DNA from: Paenibacillus sp. Root52
Lineage (GTDB): Bacteria > Bacillota > Bacilli > Paenibacillales > Paenibacillaceae
Assembly (NCBI RefSeq): GCF_001426865.1
Contig: NZ_LMFO01000023.1
Span: 248,001 to 312,000 of the forward strand
DNA length: 64,000 bases
Direction of reading: 5' to 3'
The position numbers and the translations under genes were made by a program. Shown here piece by piece: positions 27,114 through 35,855 of the stretch. The first letter of the stretch is position 1. Every line of letters begins with the position of its first letter. Under the pieces are notes generated by a model that saw only the letters and a list, made by a program, of their open reading frames with translations, made no database searches and was not told the DNA's origin.

Positions 27114-28165
27114 ATGTCTAATCACACAGAACATGATGAGCAGCGTGTCCTTCAAGAAGAAGATTTTGAGGATCTTCATCCTGAATGGGGTCAAAAGCAG
27201 TTCAAACGCATGGTATGGAAGACGAGATGGAAATTTTCCTTAACGCAGGAGGTGCTCTATTTCTCGTATTTATCGTCTACCACATCTATGTATCATCACT
27301 CCATATCTACTTCGATCAATCAAAAGTACGCAATGACTTCCTACGTTCCATCGTATCTGTTGTAGAGATGCACGGTGATGGGCTACGTGTAGAAAAGCCC
27401 GTTCATGAAGCTTTTGAGGTTAGTCCGTTTCTAACTCAAAAAGCGAATCTGAAAATATATCGACAAGTAGGCTCATGGGAAGTAATCACTGGAGAGATTG
27501 AAGCGGAACTAAGTATCAGCGGCAAATTGAGCTATACGTTTACCAATACAGGAGCATATATGAATGGCAACAGCCCCGGTCCTTTTTATCTTCCTTACTC
27601 TCTTATATCCGATAAGCCTGTTGAGGAAGATGCTAACGATAGTATGAACTTGAACAGGCTTGCTAAAATTGATGATGGGCATGTCGCAGAGTTATCCCTT
27701 TCCGTGAAAAATCTAATATCTCCAGAACAACTGATGAAGCTTCTCGCCAATTACGATGTTGGGGTAACCGCGATGTCAATCTATGCAGGTGAATTGAAGG
27801 AGTTAGATATCTCCTATTCACGCTCGGGTATGTACGACTATATGACGCCTCATCTCACGCTAAAACCTCTTACCTTATTCGGAGAAACTGGTTCTAGTTG
27901 GTATGCCTACTTTGCACCAGACGAGGCAGAACAGATGCAAGAGCAAGTTCAAGCGATGATGTCTGATCTGGAATGGATGACTAGCAATGTACAATACAAT
28001 GGTTCGGATGTGGATCAGCAGCGTCTTGCCTATTTGAAAAAAAATGGCGTGCAAGTCTATGGGGCTGTCGTTACAGGTCCTGTACGTGAGTTGGAGAAAA
28101 TAACAAAGCTGCCGGAATTTCATCAATTCCAGCTTAATCGCGTAGAGATATGGAACTGGAATTAA
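27114..28165 (+). pseudogene. Frameshifted membrane anti-sigma factor (Sigma_reg_N / Sigma_reg_C type)
   Basis: From ATG 27114, with GGAG upstream, the frame encodes a cytoplasmic segment (MSNHTEHDEQRVLQEEDFED to RWKFSL). At about 27240 the coding signal moves to another frame, which then runs from NAGGALFLVFIVYHIY (membrane helix) through a large extracellular domain to 28165. One missing base near TCCTTAACG would restore a single protein of about 350 residues. The layout (short sigma-binding tail, one helix, outside domain) fits anti-sigma factors next to ECF genes. Without repair, ribosomes make a 83-residue peptide, and the second part could only start internally (for example at 27185), without the sigma-binding region. 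Confidence 0.75.
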
Positions 28166-28178
28166 GCCATTGTAAAAA

Positions 28179-28214
28179 AAGAGATGATTCCTGTTCGACA
28201 GAGGATCATCTCTT
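28179..28214. terminator. Bidirectional terminator
   Basis: AAGAGATGATTCC at 28179-28191 pairs with GGATCATCTCTT at 28203-28214, with one bulged or mismatched base. An A-run lies on the left and TTGTTTTTG on the right. It separates the converging anti-sigma and GNAT genes. Confidence 0.85.
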
Positions 28215-28226
28215 CTTGTTTTTGTG

Positions 28227-28787
28227 TTATTTGGCTGCAAAATCCTTCACGTCACACAGCCAGATCATATGATCTGCCCCTTCTCCCCAGTAGTCTCGTA
28301 ACACGGTGTGAGGCTTACCGAATTTCCGTTTCCAGCGCTGTTGGGCATGTTTATAACCGCTATCCAGACAGAACTTTTCTAGACCACGCCGCTGAAGTTC
28401 ACCGATTAACGCCTGAATTAGAGCAGAACCGATTCCCTGACCTTGTAATTTGGGTAAAATGTACAACGTACCCAGTTCACCGATATCTGCCAGTTCCTGA
28501 TTAGTGCCCTTACGAATGATCTCACTACAAGGCGCAAAGGAAATCGTTCCAACGACTGTATCTTCCCTCTTCGCTAGGAGAAAAAACATCGTTTCATCCT
28601 GATTATGGCTTTGTTGCAAGGCCATTTGGAGCAGCCTTTTTTTGTCATTCACTTCATTCCAGAAGTCATCATGTAGAGTATCCAAACCTTCGTCCTGAAA
28701 CGCACCTCGAATGGCTGTCTCAAACACTAAGTTGGCGCTATCCACATCTGATGCCGTTAAGGGATGAATGGTAATCAGGCGATTCAT
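28227..28787 (-). CDS. GNAT-family N-acetyltransferase
   Basis: The 186-residue protein has a GNAT core: VVGTISFAP, GELGTLYILPKLQGQGIGSALI (acetyl-CoA loop) and a C-terminal helix region. The end VKDFAAK is unlike its neighbours, and substrate is unknown. Its start overlaps by four bases the stop of the HExxH protein gene, so the two are probably translated together. Confidence 0.85.
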   Translation of the reverse strand: MNRLITIHPLTASDVDSANLVFETAIRGAFQDEGLDTLHDDFWNEVNDKKRLLQMALQQSHNQDETMFFLLAKREDTVVGTISFAPCSEIIRKGTNQELADIGELGTLYILPKLQGQGIGSALIQALIGELQRRGLEKFCLDSGYKHAQQRWKRKFGKPHTVLRDYWGEGADHMIWLCDVKDFAAK

Positions 28788-29590
28788 ACGTCTTGTTCTC
28801 TCCGTTTCAGTTCAACATTCACACGCTCTGCTTGTAACTGTTCAAATAATTGCGCCAGGTCTGTATGAAGCACCGGCTGCTCTTGAACGAGCAGATCAAT
28901 ATAGGCTGAGCCAGTTGCATAGAAAATAAGCCGACTGAGCGGTTTCTCTGTTCCCACACGATTCTGTTCCAATTCGAACTTTGCTCGAATTAGGTTCTCG
29001 ATATACCGAGCATAACCTTCATTCCACTCCAGCCAGTTCCAGAATTCACCGGCTTCTAAGCTAAGTGAGCTAAATAACTGTGTTCGAATCTCTCTTACCT
29101 GCTTGATGTCCTTTTTTTGTAACGCAAAGTTAAGTTCGTCAATGATGCCAACAATCGTCTCATCGTCATAAGGAAACTCATAATCAATTTCCCAGCTTAC
29201 CCGTTTTCGCTGCTCCATCGTGCTTTTGATACCAATACGCCCACCAACCTGCTCTCTGTACTGTTCATACACATAACAATGGACGAATTCATGAAACAGA
29301 TAGACCTTCTGTTCAAAGCTTTGGAACACCGCATCGGTAACGACTGCACATACGCGCCAATCCATATGAGGTATTGGAAATGCTGCCATACATTCCTCTG
29401 GAATGTTCATGTCATCTGGAACGGTTTTGACCCATTCATACTGCTGTGTATCTATAGAATAATCGTAGATATATAGAAGAGATTCGTATGCTACAACCAC
29501 CGGATAATACTCTGCAAACATCGGGTGTATGCTTACCAGATCTTTCTGAATCACCTGTAGTTCATTAATTTGTTCTAAAAAGGTATCCAT
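28784..29590 (-). CDS. Putative gluzincin-type zinc metallopeptidase
   Basis: This 268-residue soluble protein contains HEFVH at residues 100-104, a zinc-binding HExxH motif, and a further WNEGYARY at about 189-196 whose Glu191 is placed as a possible third ligand of a gluzincin peptidase. I know no characterised homologue. There is no signal peptide, so it would act in the cytoplasm. I start it at ATG 29590, behind AGAGAGG. It is coupled to a downstream GNAT gene, and a palindromic repeat lies 90 bases upstream. Confidence 0.7.
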   Translation of the reverse strand: MDTFLEQINELQVIQKDLVSIHPMFAEYYPVVVAYESLLYIYDYSIDTQQYEWVKTVPDDMNIPEECMAAFPIPHMDWRVCAVVTDAVFQSFEQKVYLFHEFVHCYVYEQYREQVGGRIGIKSTMEQRKRVSWEIDYEFPYDDETIVGIIDELNFALQKKDIKQVREIRTQLFSSLSLEAGEFWNWLEWNEGYARYIENLIRAKFELEQNRVGTEKPLSRLIFYATGSAYIDLLVQEQPVLHTDLAQLFEQLQAERVNVELKRREQDV

Positions 29591-29680
29591 ATCATTAACC
29601 TCTCTTAAATGGAGTGATAGTGCAATCATACCAATAAAAGATCAATAAAACACTGAGAGAAAAATGATAATTCTATTTTT

Positions 29681-29860
29681 ATTGAACTAAAGAATATTCA
29701 CATTGGTCACTTCGATGACAGAACAACCTTCCGATCACTGTTATCCCCAGATTTCTTTTAATTCCCTTTTCCAAAGGGGAAATCCGGGGATAAAGGCGAA
29801 CGCTCCGCTTCTTCAGGTTATTTCTGTCCTCTCCGTTTTCATGTAAATATTTTGTTCAAT
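29681..29860. repeat. Dispersed palindromic intergenic repeat, copy 3
   Basis: The copy runs from ATTGAAC (29681-29687) to GTTCAAT (29854-29860). Inner pairs include AAAGAATATTCACAT with ATGTAAATATTTT, GACAGAA with TTTCTGTC, and TTATCCCC with GGGGATAA. It is 180 bases long, without the extra segment of copy 1. A direct 7-base repeat TTCTATT occurs on both sides (29671-29677 and 29861-29867), which might be a target duplication but could be chance, since TTT separates it from the left end. The right-hand TTCTATT holds the stop codon of a small membrane protein gene. Confidence 0.88.
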
Positions 29861-29862
29861 TT

Positions 29863-30021
29863 CTATTGCCGATCCCCGCGCTTCTCACTTAGATAAATAT
29901 CAAGTGCCTTGATTCCCCGATGTCCAAGTCTAATAAAAACAATAAGAGCATAAAGCACAAGCCCCGCAACTGCGAAATAATATAACATGACCAACGATGT
30001 AATGAAGTCAAAACTCATCAT
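29863..30021 (-). CDS. Small single-helix membrane protein, 52 residues
   Basis: The frame starts at ATG 30021 with AGGAGG five bases upstream and encodes MMSFDFITSLVMLYYFAVAG, then a continuing hydrophobic helix to about residue 31 and a basic, amphipathic tail IRLGHRGIKALD that ends in EKRGDRQ. The strong ribosome binding site and the membrane pattern argue for a real gene. The stop codon lies in the direct repeat next to the palindromic element. The family is unknown to me. Confidence 0.7.
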   Translation of the reverse strand: MMSFDFITSLVMLYYFAVAGLVLYALIVFIRLGHRGIKALDIYLSEKRGDRQ

Positions 30022-30078
30022 AGTACCTCCTGCTAAAATATAAATTAAATCGTAGTGTTATATATTAGCACATTTTTC

Positions 30079-30537
30079 CTAATCAGGCATTTTGATATAT
30101 CCTGTATTTTGTAACACATATGCTGTAATCGGATTGATCTCTGGAATCGGTTGGGATAGATCAAAGTAACGCAGCTCCAATCCTTCATCGTCCATAATCT
30201 GAGGTTCCCCTTCTACGTCCAATGCTTCATATACAGCCATCACATTATAGATCTCGTCCCCGTGCGGATAGCGATAATACATGTCTTGTCCCGAAAACAC
30301 CGTAATGAGTCGATACGCCCCCGCTCTCAAACCTGCTTCCTCATACAATTCACGTGCTGCTGTTTCCTCCAAGGATTCACCCAGCTCCATCGAACCTCCA
30401 ATCGTTCCCCAGTCCAGACTGTCGGTGCGTTTTTGCAAGAGCACATGTCCTTGTTCGTTAAACACCAGTACACAGGAACCTGTCAAAATTAGTGGTCGTG
30501 AGCCCAAAATTGTCCTTAGTTCCGTGATATATCCCAT
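30079..30537 (-). CDS. Nudix hydrolase
   Basis: The 152-residue protein carries a complete Nudix box from GSMELGESLEETAARELYEE onwards to AGL, and YRLITVFSGQDMYYRYPHGDE behind it, typical of bacterial Nudix proteins that hydrolyse nucleoside-diphosphate-linked compounds. The substrate is unknown. AAGGAGG precedes the ATG. It lies 33 bases after an HD-domain gene in the same direction, so both may deal with nucleotides. Confidence 0.9.
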   Translation of the reverse strand: MGYITELRTILGSRPLILTGSCVLVFNEQGHVLLQKRTDSLDWGTIGGSMELGESLEETAARELYEEAGLRAGAYRLITVFSGQDMYYRYPHGDEIYNVMAVYEALDVEGEPQIMDDEGLELRYFDLSQPIPEINPITAYVLQNTGYIKMPD

Positions 30538-30570
30538 AGGCTACCTCCTTCTTCTATACCAAAACTACAT

Positions 30571-31182
30571 TTATTCTGAAGTAACCTGGGGTGCTGACTT
30601 CGCTAAAATCCCTTGATCGACAGAATCCTGTACAATCTCTTGTACGTATGCCCACAGCGTCTCGGAACCTCTCTCGACTTCACGGTTTCGATTCAATACC
30701 TGTTCGCTGGTGATGTTGTTCTTCATCCAGGTATCTCCTTCATTCTGATGATTATGTATAACTGGTTGCATACGATCCAGTGATGAAGCAAATGCAGCTT
30801 CCGGCGTTTCTTTTGCTTCAAACTCTAACCATAGATTCATTAATTCTTCTGCTTGAGCCTGTGGCAGCAGTCCAAATAATCGGTTGGCGGCCTGAATTTC
30901 CCGCTCATATTTATCCGTATAACCCACCGTATCATAAGCAAATGTATCTCCCGCATCGATCTCTACCAGATCGTGAACCAGTAACATCTTCATCACTTTA
31001 AGCAGATCCACATCCTGATTCGCGTGACCTTGCAAGATCAAGGCCATCATTGCGAGATGCCAGGAATGCTCTGCATCATTTTCACGTCGATCACCATGAA
31101 TAATTCGGGTCTGTCGTTCAATCGTCTTCAATTTATCAATCTCAATTAAGAACTGCATTTGCTGTTGCAACAATTCATTCAT
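30571..31182 (-). CDS. HD-domain hydrolase, YfbR/HDDC2-like
   Basis: The 203-residue protein has the HD-domain metal ligands: His in RENDAEHSWHLAMM, the His-Asp pair in LLVHDLVEIDAGD and the later Asp in SSLDRMQPV. The order and spacing match the YfbR/HDDC2 group of 5'-deoxynucleotidases. ATG 31182 follows AAGGAG by seven bases and is preferred to a TTG two codons earlier. It probably shares a transcript with the Nudix gene downstream. Confidence 0.85.
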   Translation of the reverse strand: MNELLQQQMQFLIEIDKLKTIERQTRIIHGDRRENDAEHSWHLAMMALILQGHANQDVDLLKVMKMLLVHDLVEIDAGDTFAYDTVGYTDKYEREIQAANRLFGLLPQAQAEELMNLWLEFEAKETPEAAFASSLDRMQPVIHNHQNEGDTWMKNNITSEQVLNRNREVERGSETLWAYVQEIVQDSVDQGILAKSAPQVTSE

Positions 31183-31222
31183 GTCCAATCTCCTTCACAT
31201 AACAAAATAACGATACGCCCAA

Positions 31223-32086
31223 TTATGACGATAATGGATACCAATACACGCTGTAATCAAAATCGAAAACCATTCCTACACGTTCAGCCAATCGGACAGA
31301 ACCTGTATTATCCGGACTACAATCCCAATACGGCTGAAGACCCTCACGCCTGCATTCTTCTACAAAAGCTTTTGCTACAACAGCAGCATAGCCCCTATTC
31401 CTATATGCTTCCACAGTTTCTATATCTATAGCATGAGTCTGTCCTGCAACAAATCCTGAGAGACAAATACTCATAATCTCATTGTTCCGTTCATGAACTA
31501 ACATATAACCGAAACCATGCTGCAAAAAGTCATCTGCTGTATCCCAAAAGTGAGTGATCTTATCCGCCACAAAGGATGAATTGCCGAACTTGCGATTATG
31601 TATAAGTGCAGAATCTACTCTCACAAGTTGGACAGCATTCCGCTCTAGATGTTGAACATCAGCATCGGTCTCTTCATTTCCTGCCACACGTTCTGTTCCC
31701 CGTGGTGAATGGAATCCATATACATGCTGATTATCACTGGAGAGTTCTCGCTTGTCTGCCATGTTACGCAGAACTTCTTCCCAGCGCTCATCCTGTACGC
31801 CAATTTCCACGGAATCGAGTGTTAACTCTGCTATTTCAGGTTCAATATGTGTTGTCATAAATGCAGGCAATTCCTTCATAAAAGGTTCGCTCTGCGGATC
31901 CCCGATTAACTGAAAGCCGCTTTGCCCCTGAATCCAAACGAGAGCAGCCGTGATATTCGAAATATCATCAACATAAATGCGGCCCGGATTATAGCCGGAC
32001 ACTACAGCCCGTACCTCAAGTGTGCTACAAGTGTTGATAATATGCTGCACCTTATCGAAATCCTGCCGTTGAAGTTCCGTAATCAT
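31223..32086 (-). CDS. Two-domain GNAT acetyltransferase
   Basis: The 287-residue protein has an N-terminal domain with an acetyltransferase-like core (ITAALVWIQGQSGFQLIGD) and a C-terminal GNAT domain with IDIETVEAYRNRGYAAVVAK and DCSPDNTGSVRLAERVGMVF. This pattern fits the GNAT_acetyltran family of about 270 residues, common in bacilli and without known substrate. I start it at 32086, behind GGAG; a longer frame to 32149 has no ribosome binding site. Confidence 0.82.
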   Translation of the reverse strand: MITELQRQDFDKVQHIINTCSTLEVRAVVSGYNPGRIYVDDISNITAALVWIQGQSGFQLIGDPQSEPFMKELPAFMTTHIEPEIAELTLDSVEIGVQDERWEEVLRNMADKRELSSDNQHVYGFHSPRGTERVAGNEETDADVQHLERNAVQLVRVDSALIHNRKFGNSSFVADKITHFWDTADDFLQHGFGYMLVHERNNEIMSICLSGFVAGQTHAIDIETVEAYRNRGYAAVVAKAFVEECRREGLQPYWDCSPDNTGSVRLAERVGMVFDFDYSVYWYPLSS

Positions 32087-32193
32087 CTCTATATCTCCAA
32101 CCCTTCCTTCACGATGTTGAGCAAATAGGTTTGGTGATTCGGATGGCATGCAATGAGATAGGGCTCAGGATGGCTTTTCTCAAAAAACTCACC

Positions 32194-32943
32194 TTAAAAA
32201 TCCATAACGATCGCCCCTGCTTCTTGAGCCATAAGTAAGCCGGAATAGAGATCGTCCCCTTCCGAATTGTAGAGGATGATGCCATCGATATCCCCTTTGG
32301 CGAGCATACACCACTGTAGTGTCGGTGCCCACAGTCTCATCATCCGTTTGAACCGAACATCCAAATGTTGCCGTAAGTTAACCGATTTCTTTTCATTCTG
32401 AACTTGATGACCTTGAATCCAGCCGATTGTACCTCTATGAATATCTTCTTTCTTGCTTACGGCAAGCTTGACCTGATTACAATATGCTCCTTTTCCTTTC
32501 GAAGCCACATACAAACGATCCACCAAAGGCTCATAAATCACTCCAAGGACTGGCTCTGCGCGATACATTAACGTGATGGAGATAGAGAACACAGGTAACC
32601 CTATAGCAAAATTATTGGTTCCATCTAGCGGGTCGATCAGCCACAACCATTCATTGCTCTGACCATTATGACCTCGCTCTTCACTGTGAATCGCATGATT
32701 TGGAAAAGCTTCGGTGATCTCTTCCCATATGATGCGTTCGCTTTCGTAGTCTACTGACGTAACGACATCACCATGGCTTCCCTTTTGAACCACACAGGTT
32801 AATTGGTCAAACGAATTTCTAACAACCTGTCCTGCCGTCCGAATCACTTTCTCTGCCAATATTTGAGCTAGATATAAGGTCTGTTCGATGTTCTCACTCC
32901 GTTCCAAGGTTGGAATCACAGGATACAAAATATATAGAATCAA
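32194..32943 (-). CDS. Inositol-monophosphatase-family protein
   Basis: The protein (up to 249 residues) has the IMPase metal-binding elements: HSEERG (about 85-91), WLIDPLDGTNNFAIG (about 100-114), and a weaker C-terminal GDDLYSGLLMAQEAGA in place of the usual WDxAAG. Family members dephosphorylate inositol phosphate, PAP or fructose bisphosphate. The start is uncertain: the reading frame begins with TTG at 32943 without a ribosome binding site. It lies 48 bases after an APH-like gene. Confidence 0.78.
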   Translation of the reverse strand: MILYILYPVIPTLERSENIEQTLYLAQILAEKVIRTAGQVVRNSFDQLTCVVQKGSHGDVVTSVDYESERIIWEEITEAFPNHAIHSEERGHNGQSNEWLWLIDPLDGTNNFAIGLPVFSISITLMYRAEPVLGVIYEPLVDRLYVASKGKGAYCNQVKLAVSKKEDIHRGTIGWIQGHQVQNEKKSVNLRQHLDVRFKRMMRLWAPTLQWCMLAKGDIDGIILYNSEGDDLYSGLLMAQEAGAIVMDF

Positions 32944-32991
32944 CTATTGCTGTTATACAGCGTTTTTAATCCGATCAACCGGTCACAGCTC

Positions 32992-33993
32992 TTAGTTAAC
33001 TAAATGTTCATACAACAAAGTTTGTAATTGATATTCATTTTGATGTAACCATTGTATATTTCTCTCATATTGTTGGAGGATAAAAATGAAGTTGTGTTCA
33101 ACTGTAATACCCGCATAGTGCTGACCAATATAAAAATGTAAAACTGACATATAATATATCTGTGTTAGCAGCATCAGATGTTCGATCTCTTGAGAAGAAT
33201 GTTTGCGTTCAGACGAATAGCCTGTTAAAAATGATTCTATCATCTCAAATGAGCCTTCCGATTCATGAATTAGATGATTGAGGCTAATCGTGCATTCCAT
33301 AAACGCAACATCCCAAGAGACAAAATCAAAGTCCAACACCCCAGTTACTTTATTGTTCTGAGCCAGCAAATTATAGATTAATAGATCATGATGAACGAAC
33401 TGATGCGGCAATTCTTCTAAAGTCTGCCCCGAACCCTCAATAGCTTCAATCATATCGCGATAAAACGTAAGTAATTTCCTCGATATTGGGAAAGGGGGAT
33501 TCTCTAAAAATGACCTAATCGATTGACTAGTAGCTAACGGATGAATGTCATACATTTTTGTAAATGATGTCCCTCTGTAAATATGGTTATCCACACTGAA
33601 CTCACGAACTCGGCCAGAAAAACCACCCACAAGTCTCCCAAACTCTCTAGCCTGCTCTACATTAATTAATTGTGGTACATCTCCCTGAAGAAATGTCGTA
33701 ACGGCTCCTAATGACCCTTCTTCCAACTCGATATACTTCTCATTAGTTAGTGTTCGACGAAATACAGGCACCTCAAACAGATCCACATGTTTATCAAGGG
33801 CGGTCGTTACTTCGGATTCAAGTTCAATGCCATCTATCGACTTTGTGTACTTATTATAGATCCGCAAAATATATTTTTGTCCATGAATCTCCATGATCTT
33901 TGTCGTATTTGTCTGACCAAAAGGAACATCCGTTATGTTATATTCCCCATGATTGAAGTATGCACGAATTAAGGCATTAAATGGTGTATTCAT
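32992..33993 (-). CDS. APH-family phosphotransferase
   Basis: The 333-residue protein belongs to the aminoglycoside phosphotransferase / choline kinase fold: YILRIYNKYTKS (ATP-binding Lys region), catalytic VHHDLLIYNLLAQ (with Asp and Asn), and the metal-binding VLDFDF segment. The sequence resembles homoserine-kinase-like members more than drug kinases, so I do not assign a drug. The start at 33993 overlaps the upstream GNAT gene by 17 bases; ATG codons at 34014 and 34011 are alternatives. Confidence 0.82.
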   Translation of the reverse strand: MNTPFNALIRAYFNHGEYNITDVPFGQTNTTKIMEIHGQKYILRIYNKYTKSIDGIELESEVTTALDKHVDLFEVPVFRRTLTNEKYIELEEGSLGAVTTFLQGDVPQLINVEQAREFGRLVGGFSGRVREFSVDNHIYRGTSFTKMYDIHPLATSQSIRSFLENPPFPISRKLLTFYRDMIEAIEGSGQTLEELPHQFVHHDLLIYNLLAQNNKVTGVLDFDFVSWDVAFMECTISLNHLIHESEGSFEMIESFLTGYSSERKHSSQEIEHLMLLTQIYYMSVLHFYIGQHYAGITVEHNFIFILQQYERNIQWLHQNEYQLQTLLYEHLVN

Positions 33994-34432
33994 AGATCCG
34001 TGTCTCTTCATCATCTAGCAAATATCCTTTGCCGATATGAGTCCAGTTATTTTTCTCATAGTAGTCGGTTAGATCTGTGCAGAGGTAAAGCTTGTCGTAA
34101 CCTTTATCCTGCACTTCACGAATAGCATGCTTCTGTAGTTGTTCGCCAAGCTTTTTCCCTCGGTATTCAGGCTCTACATAGAGACAGGCAAACCAAGGAA
34201 ACAGATCCTGCCTACTGTTCAGATCACTACGTAATAATGCGTAACCTCCAATGATTCGATCCCCATCCAACATTACATAAAATCGAGGTACATCACTCTC
34301 CGTCTCAACCGAACGCTCTATACAATCTCGGTAGAAGTGATAGCTCGTTTCAGTTCCCCACTGTTTCCAGAAATACTGCACAGCCTCTTGTACCCGTTCC
34401 GGCTTCTGTCTAATATCAATGATTTCAAACAT
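33977..34432 (-). CDS. GNAT-family N-acetyltransferase
   Basis: The 151-residue protein has MLDGDRIIGGYALLRSDL, the loop LYVEPEYRGKKLGEQLQKHA and the C-terminal LTDYYEKNNWTHIGKGY typical of GNAT enzymes. Its end overlaps the start of the phosphotransferase gene, suggesting a coupled pair, such as acetyl- and phosphotransfer on related small molecules. That link is inference. Confidence 0.87.
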   Translation of the reverse strand: MFEIIDIRQKPERVQEAVQYFWKQWGTETSYHFYRDCIERSVETESDVPRFYVMLDGDRIIGGYALLRSDLNSRQDLFPWFACLYVEPEYRGKKLGEQLQKHAIREVQDKGYDKLYLCTDLTDYYEKNNWTHIGKGYLLDDEETRIYEYTI

Positions 34433-34476
34433 CTCACAGCACTCCTCACTTTTCCTTTTACATTTCCTTCATATTG

Positions 34477-35040
34477 TCAGACTCCTTCTCCTTCTACACC
34501 TGCGTCTGCAAAAAATTCACTCTTGAGCACCGAGAAGAAATACTGATCCACATACTGATCATTACAAAATAATTCATCTCTAAAGATACCTTCCCGCTTC
34601 ATACCCACCTTCTCCATTAGAAGAGCTGACCGTGTATTTTGTGCATTACACATGCCAACCACTTTGTGAGCCTGTACTTCGGCAAAAGCAAATTGAAGCA
34701 ACAACCGGGTAGCTTCGCTCGCATACCCTCGGCCAGTATAATCCGGCAGCATGCCGAACCCTAATTCCCAGCTCTTACGAAAGTCAACATAGCTCCACAT
34801 CTGCACAAGCCCAATCGGCGTGTTCTCAGAGTCATCTACACGTCTAATAATAAAATCGTAAGCATATCGCTCTGCACTTGTAGGCAGTTGTTCTCGATAT
34901 TTCTCCCTTACCTTCTCTTCATCTGATTCTACACTCTCTTCGTACACCCAGATGCTTGGGTCACACTCCAATCTACACAGAAAATCAAGATCTTCCTCCG
35001 TTACTTGCGTAATCCGCACATGCTTACCTATGTATTCCAT
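34477..35040 (-). CDS. GNAT acetyltransferase, RimJ/RimL type
   Basis: The 187-residue protein has the RimJ/RimL layout: IGKHVRITQVTEEDLDFLC, ELGFGMLPDYTGRGYASEA (acetyl-CoA loop), and CNAQNTRSALLMEKVGMKREGIFRDEL. Members acetylate N termini of ribosomal proteins or free amines; this one lies in a run of other GNAT genes without ribosomal genes nearby. The substrate is unknown. Confidence 0.88.
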   Translation of the reverse strand: MEYIGKHVRITQVTEEDLDFLCRLECDPSIWVYEESVESDEEKVREKYREQLPTSAERYAYDFIIRRVDDSENTPIGLVQMWSYVDFRKSWELGFGMLPDYTGRGYASEATRLLLQFAFAEVQAHKVVGMCNAQNTRSALLMEKVGMKREGIFRDELFCNDQYVDQYFFSVLKSEFFADAGVEGEGV

Positions 35041-35063
35041 AACGCAACCTCCATCGCATTTAA

Positions 35064-35249
35064 CTATCTAGCTGACATGCCTTCAGCAAATCCATCGATA
35101 AATCCGAAGATAAACGCAGTCCCCATAGTGATCAGCAGTAGTGTAAGACTTGCAACGCCCCAACCTAGCAAGACTTTGCTTTTTCTTCGTTTCCCAACAA
35201 TGAGCAATAATGCAGTTACTACGATGACACTTAGTGCATAAACTGACAT
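35064..35249 (-). CDS. Small two-helix membrane protein
   Basis: The 61-residue product has two membrane helices (about 2-18 and 28-50) linked by a basic loop GKRRKSK. GGAGG lies seven bases before the ATG, which supports translation. I do not recognise the family, which looks like a small membrane protein of bacilli. Confidence 0.65.
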   Translation of the reverse strand: MSVYALSVIVVTALLLIVGKRRKSKVLLGWGVASLTLLLITMGTAFIFGFIDGFAEGMSAR

Positions 35250-35333
35250 AATCGAACCTCCAAAATGTTAATCTAATACATATGTACAAGTTACATATCC
35301 CTATTAGCGGAACATGCAACTGGCTTGCTACAC

Positions 35334-35855
35334 TTAATCAATCCCAGCAAACTTCCAACGAGCAGAGTCTCCCTCGCCCTTGATTTTAGTGAACACATAC
35401 ATGCTCGGTGATTTCTTGCCACCAAATCTAATTTCTTCGAGAAAAACGAGCCCTTCGTACAATGTTCGTTGCTCTTTAATGGTAAGATCACTCGTGAACA
35501 TAACGTTCTTTATCTTATAACTTGGTATGCTAGAAACGCCTGATTGTTCTTGGAACAATTGTAAATACTGCTGTTCATCCTCTTCCCATAAATAACGTAT
35601 CCGGGCGTTGATTAGTTGTATAATTTCGAGTTCATCGCCTGAATAGTTCGCTTCATCCAGATATACAGGTTCTTCTCCTACCGGCTCAACAACTACCTCG
35701 CTTGATGATTCGTTCTCGGAAGTGATCTGCTCTGTTTCATTATTGGTCGCTCGCGTTGAGCTTGATTCTCGCACACGTTCACTTGTAGATTGATCTTGAC
35801 AGGCAGTTAATACGAGAACAACGAGTACCAGTAAAAGCATACTTACCTTCCGCAT
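35334..35855 (-). CDS. Lipoprotein of unknown function
   Basis: From ATG 35855 the 173-residue product has a lipoprotein signal peptide with lipobox LTAC (Cys19), then an acidic Ser/Glu-rich linker of about 50 residues, and a folded C-terminal domain of about 95 residues beginning YLDEANYSGDEL. The AGGGGG site before 35855 supports this start over one 20 codons upstream. It would be attached to the outer face of the membrane. I do not recognise the C-terminal domain. Confidence 0.78.
   Translation of the reverse strand: MRKVSMLLLVLVVLVLTACQDQSTSERVRESSSTRATNNETEQITSENESSSEVVVEPVGEEPVYLDEANYSGDELEIIQLINARIRYLWEEDEQQYLQLFQEQSGVSSIPSYKIKNVMFTSDLTIKEQRTLYEGLVFLEEIRFGGKKSPSMYVFTKIKGEGDSARWKFAGID

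Noticed and set aside
27225..27250. Programmed -1 frameshifting in the anti-sigma gene
   Set aside because: The AAATTTTCC run is not an X-XXY-YYZ heptamer in the zero frame, so a plain indel is more likely.
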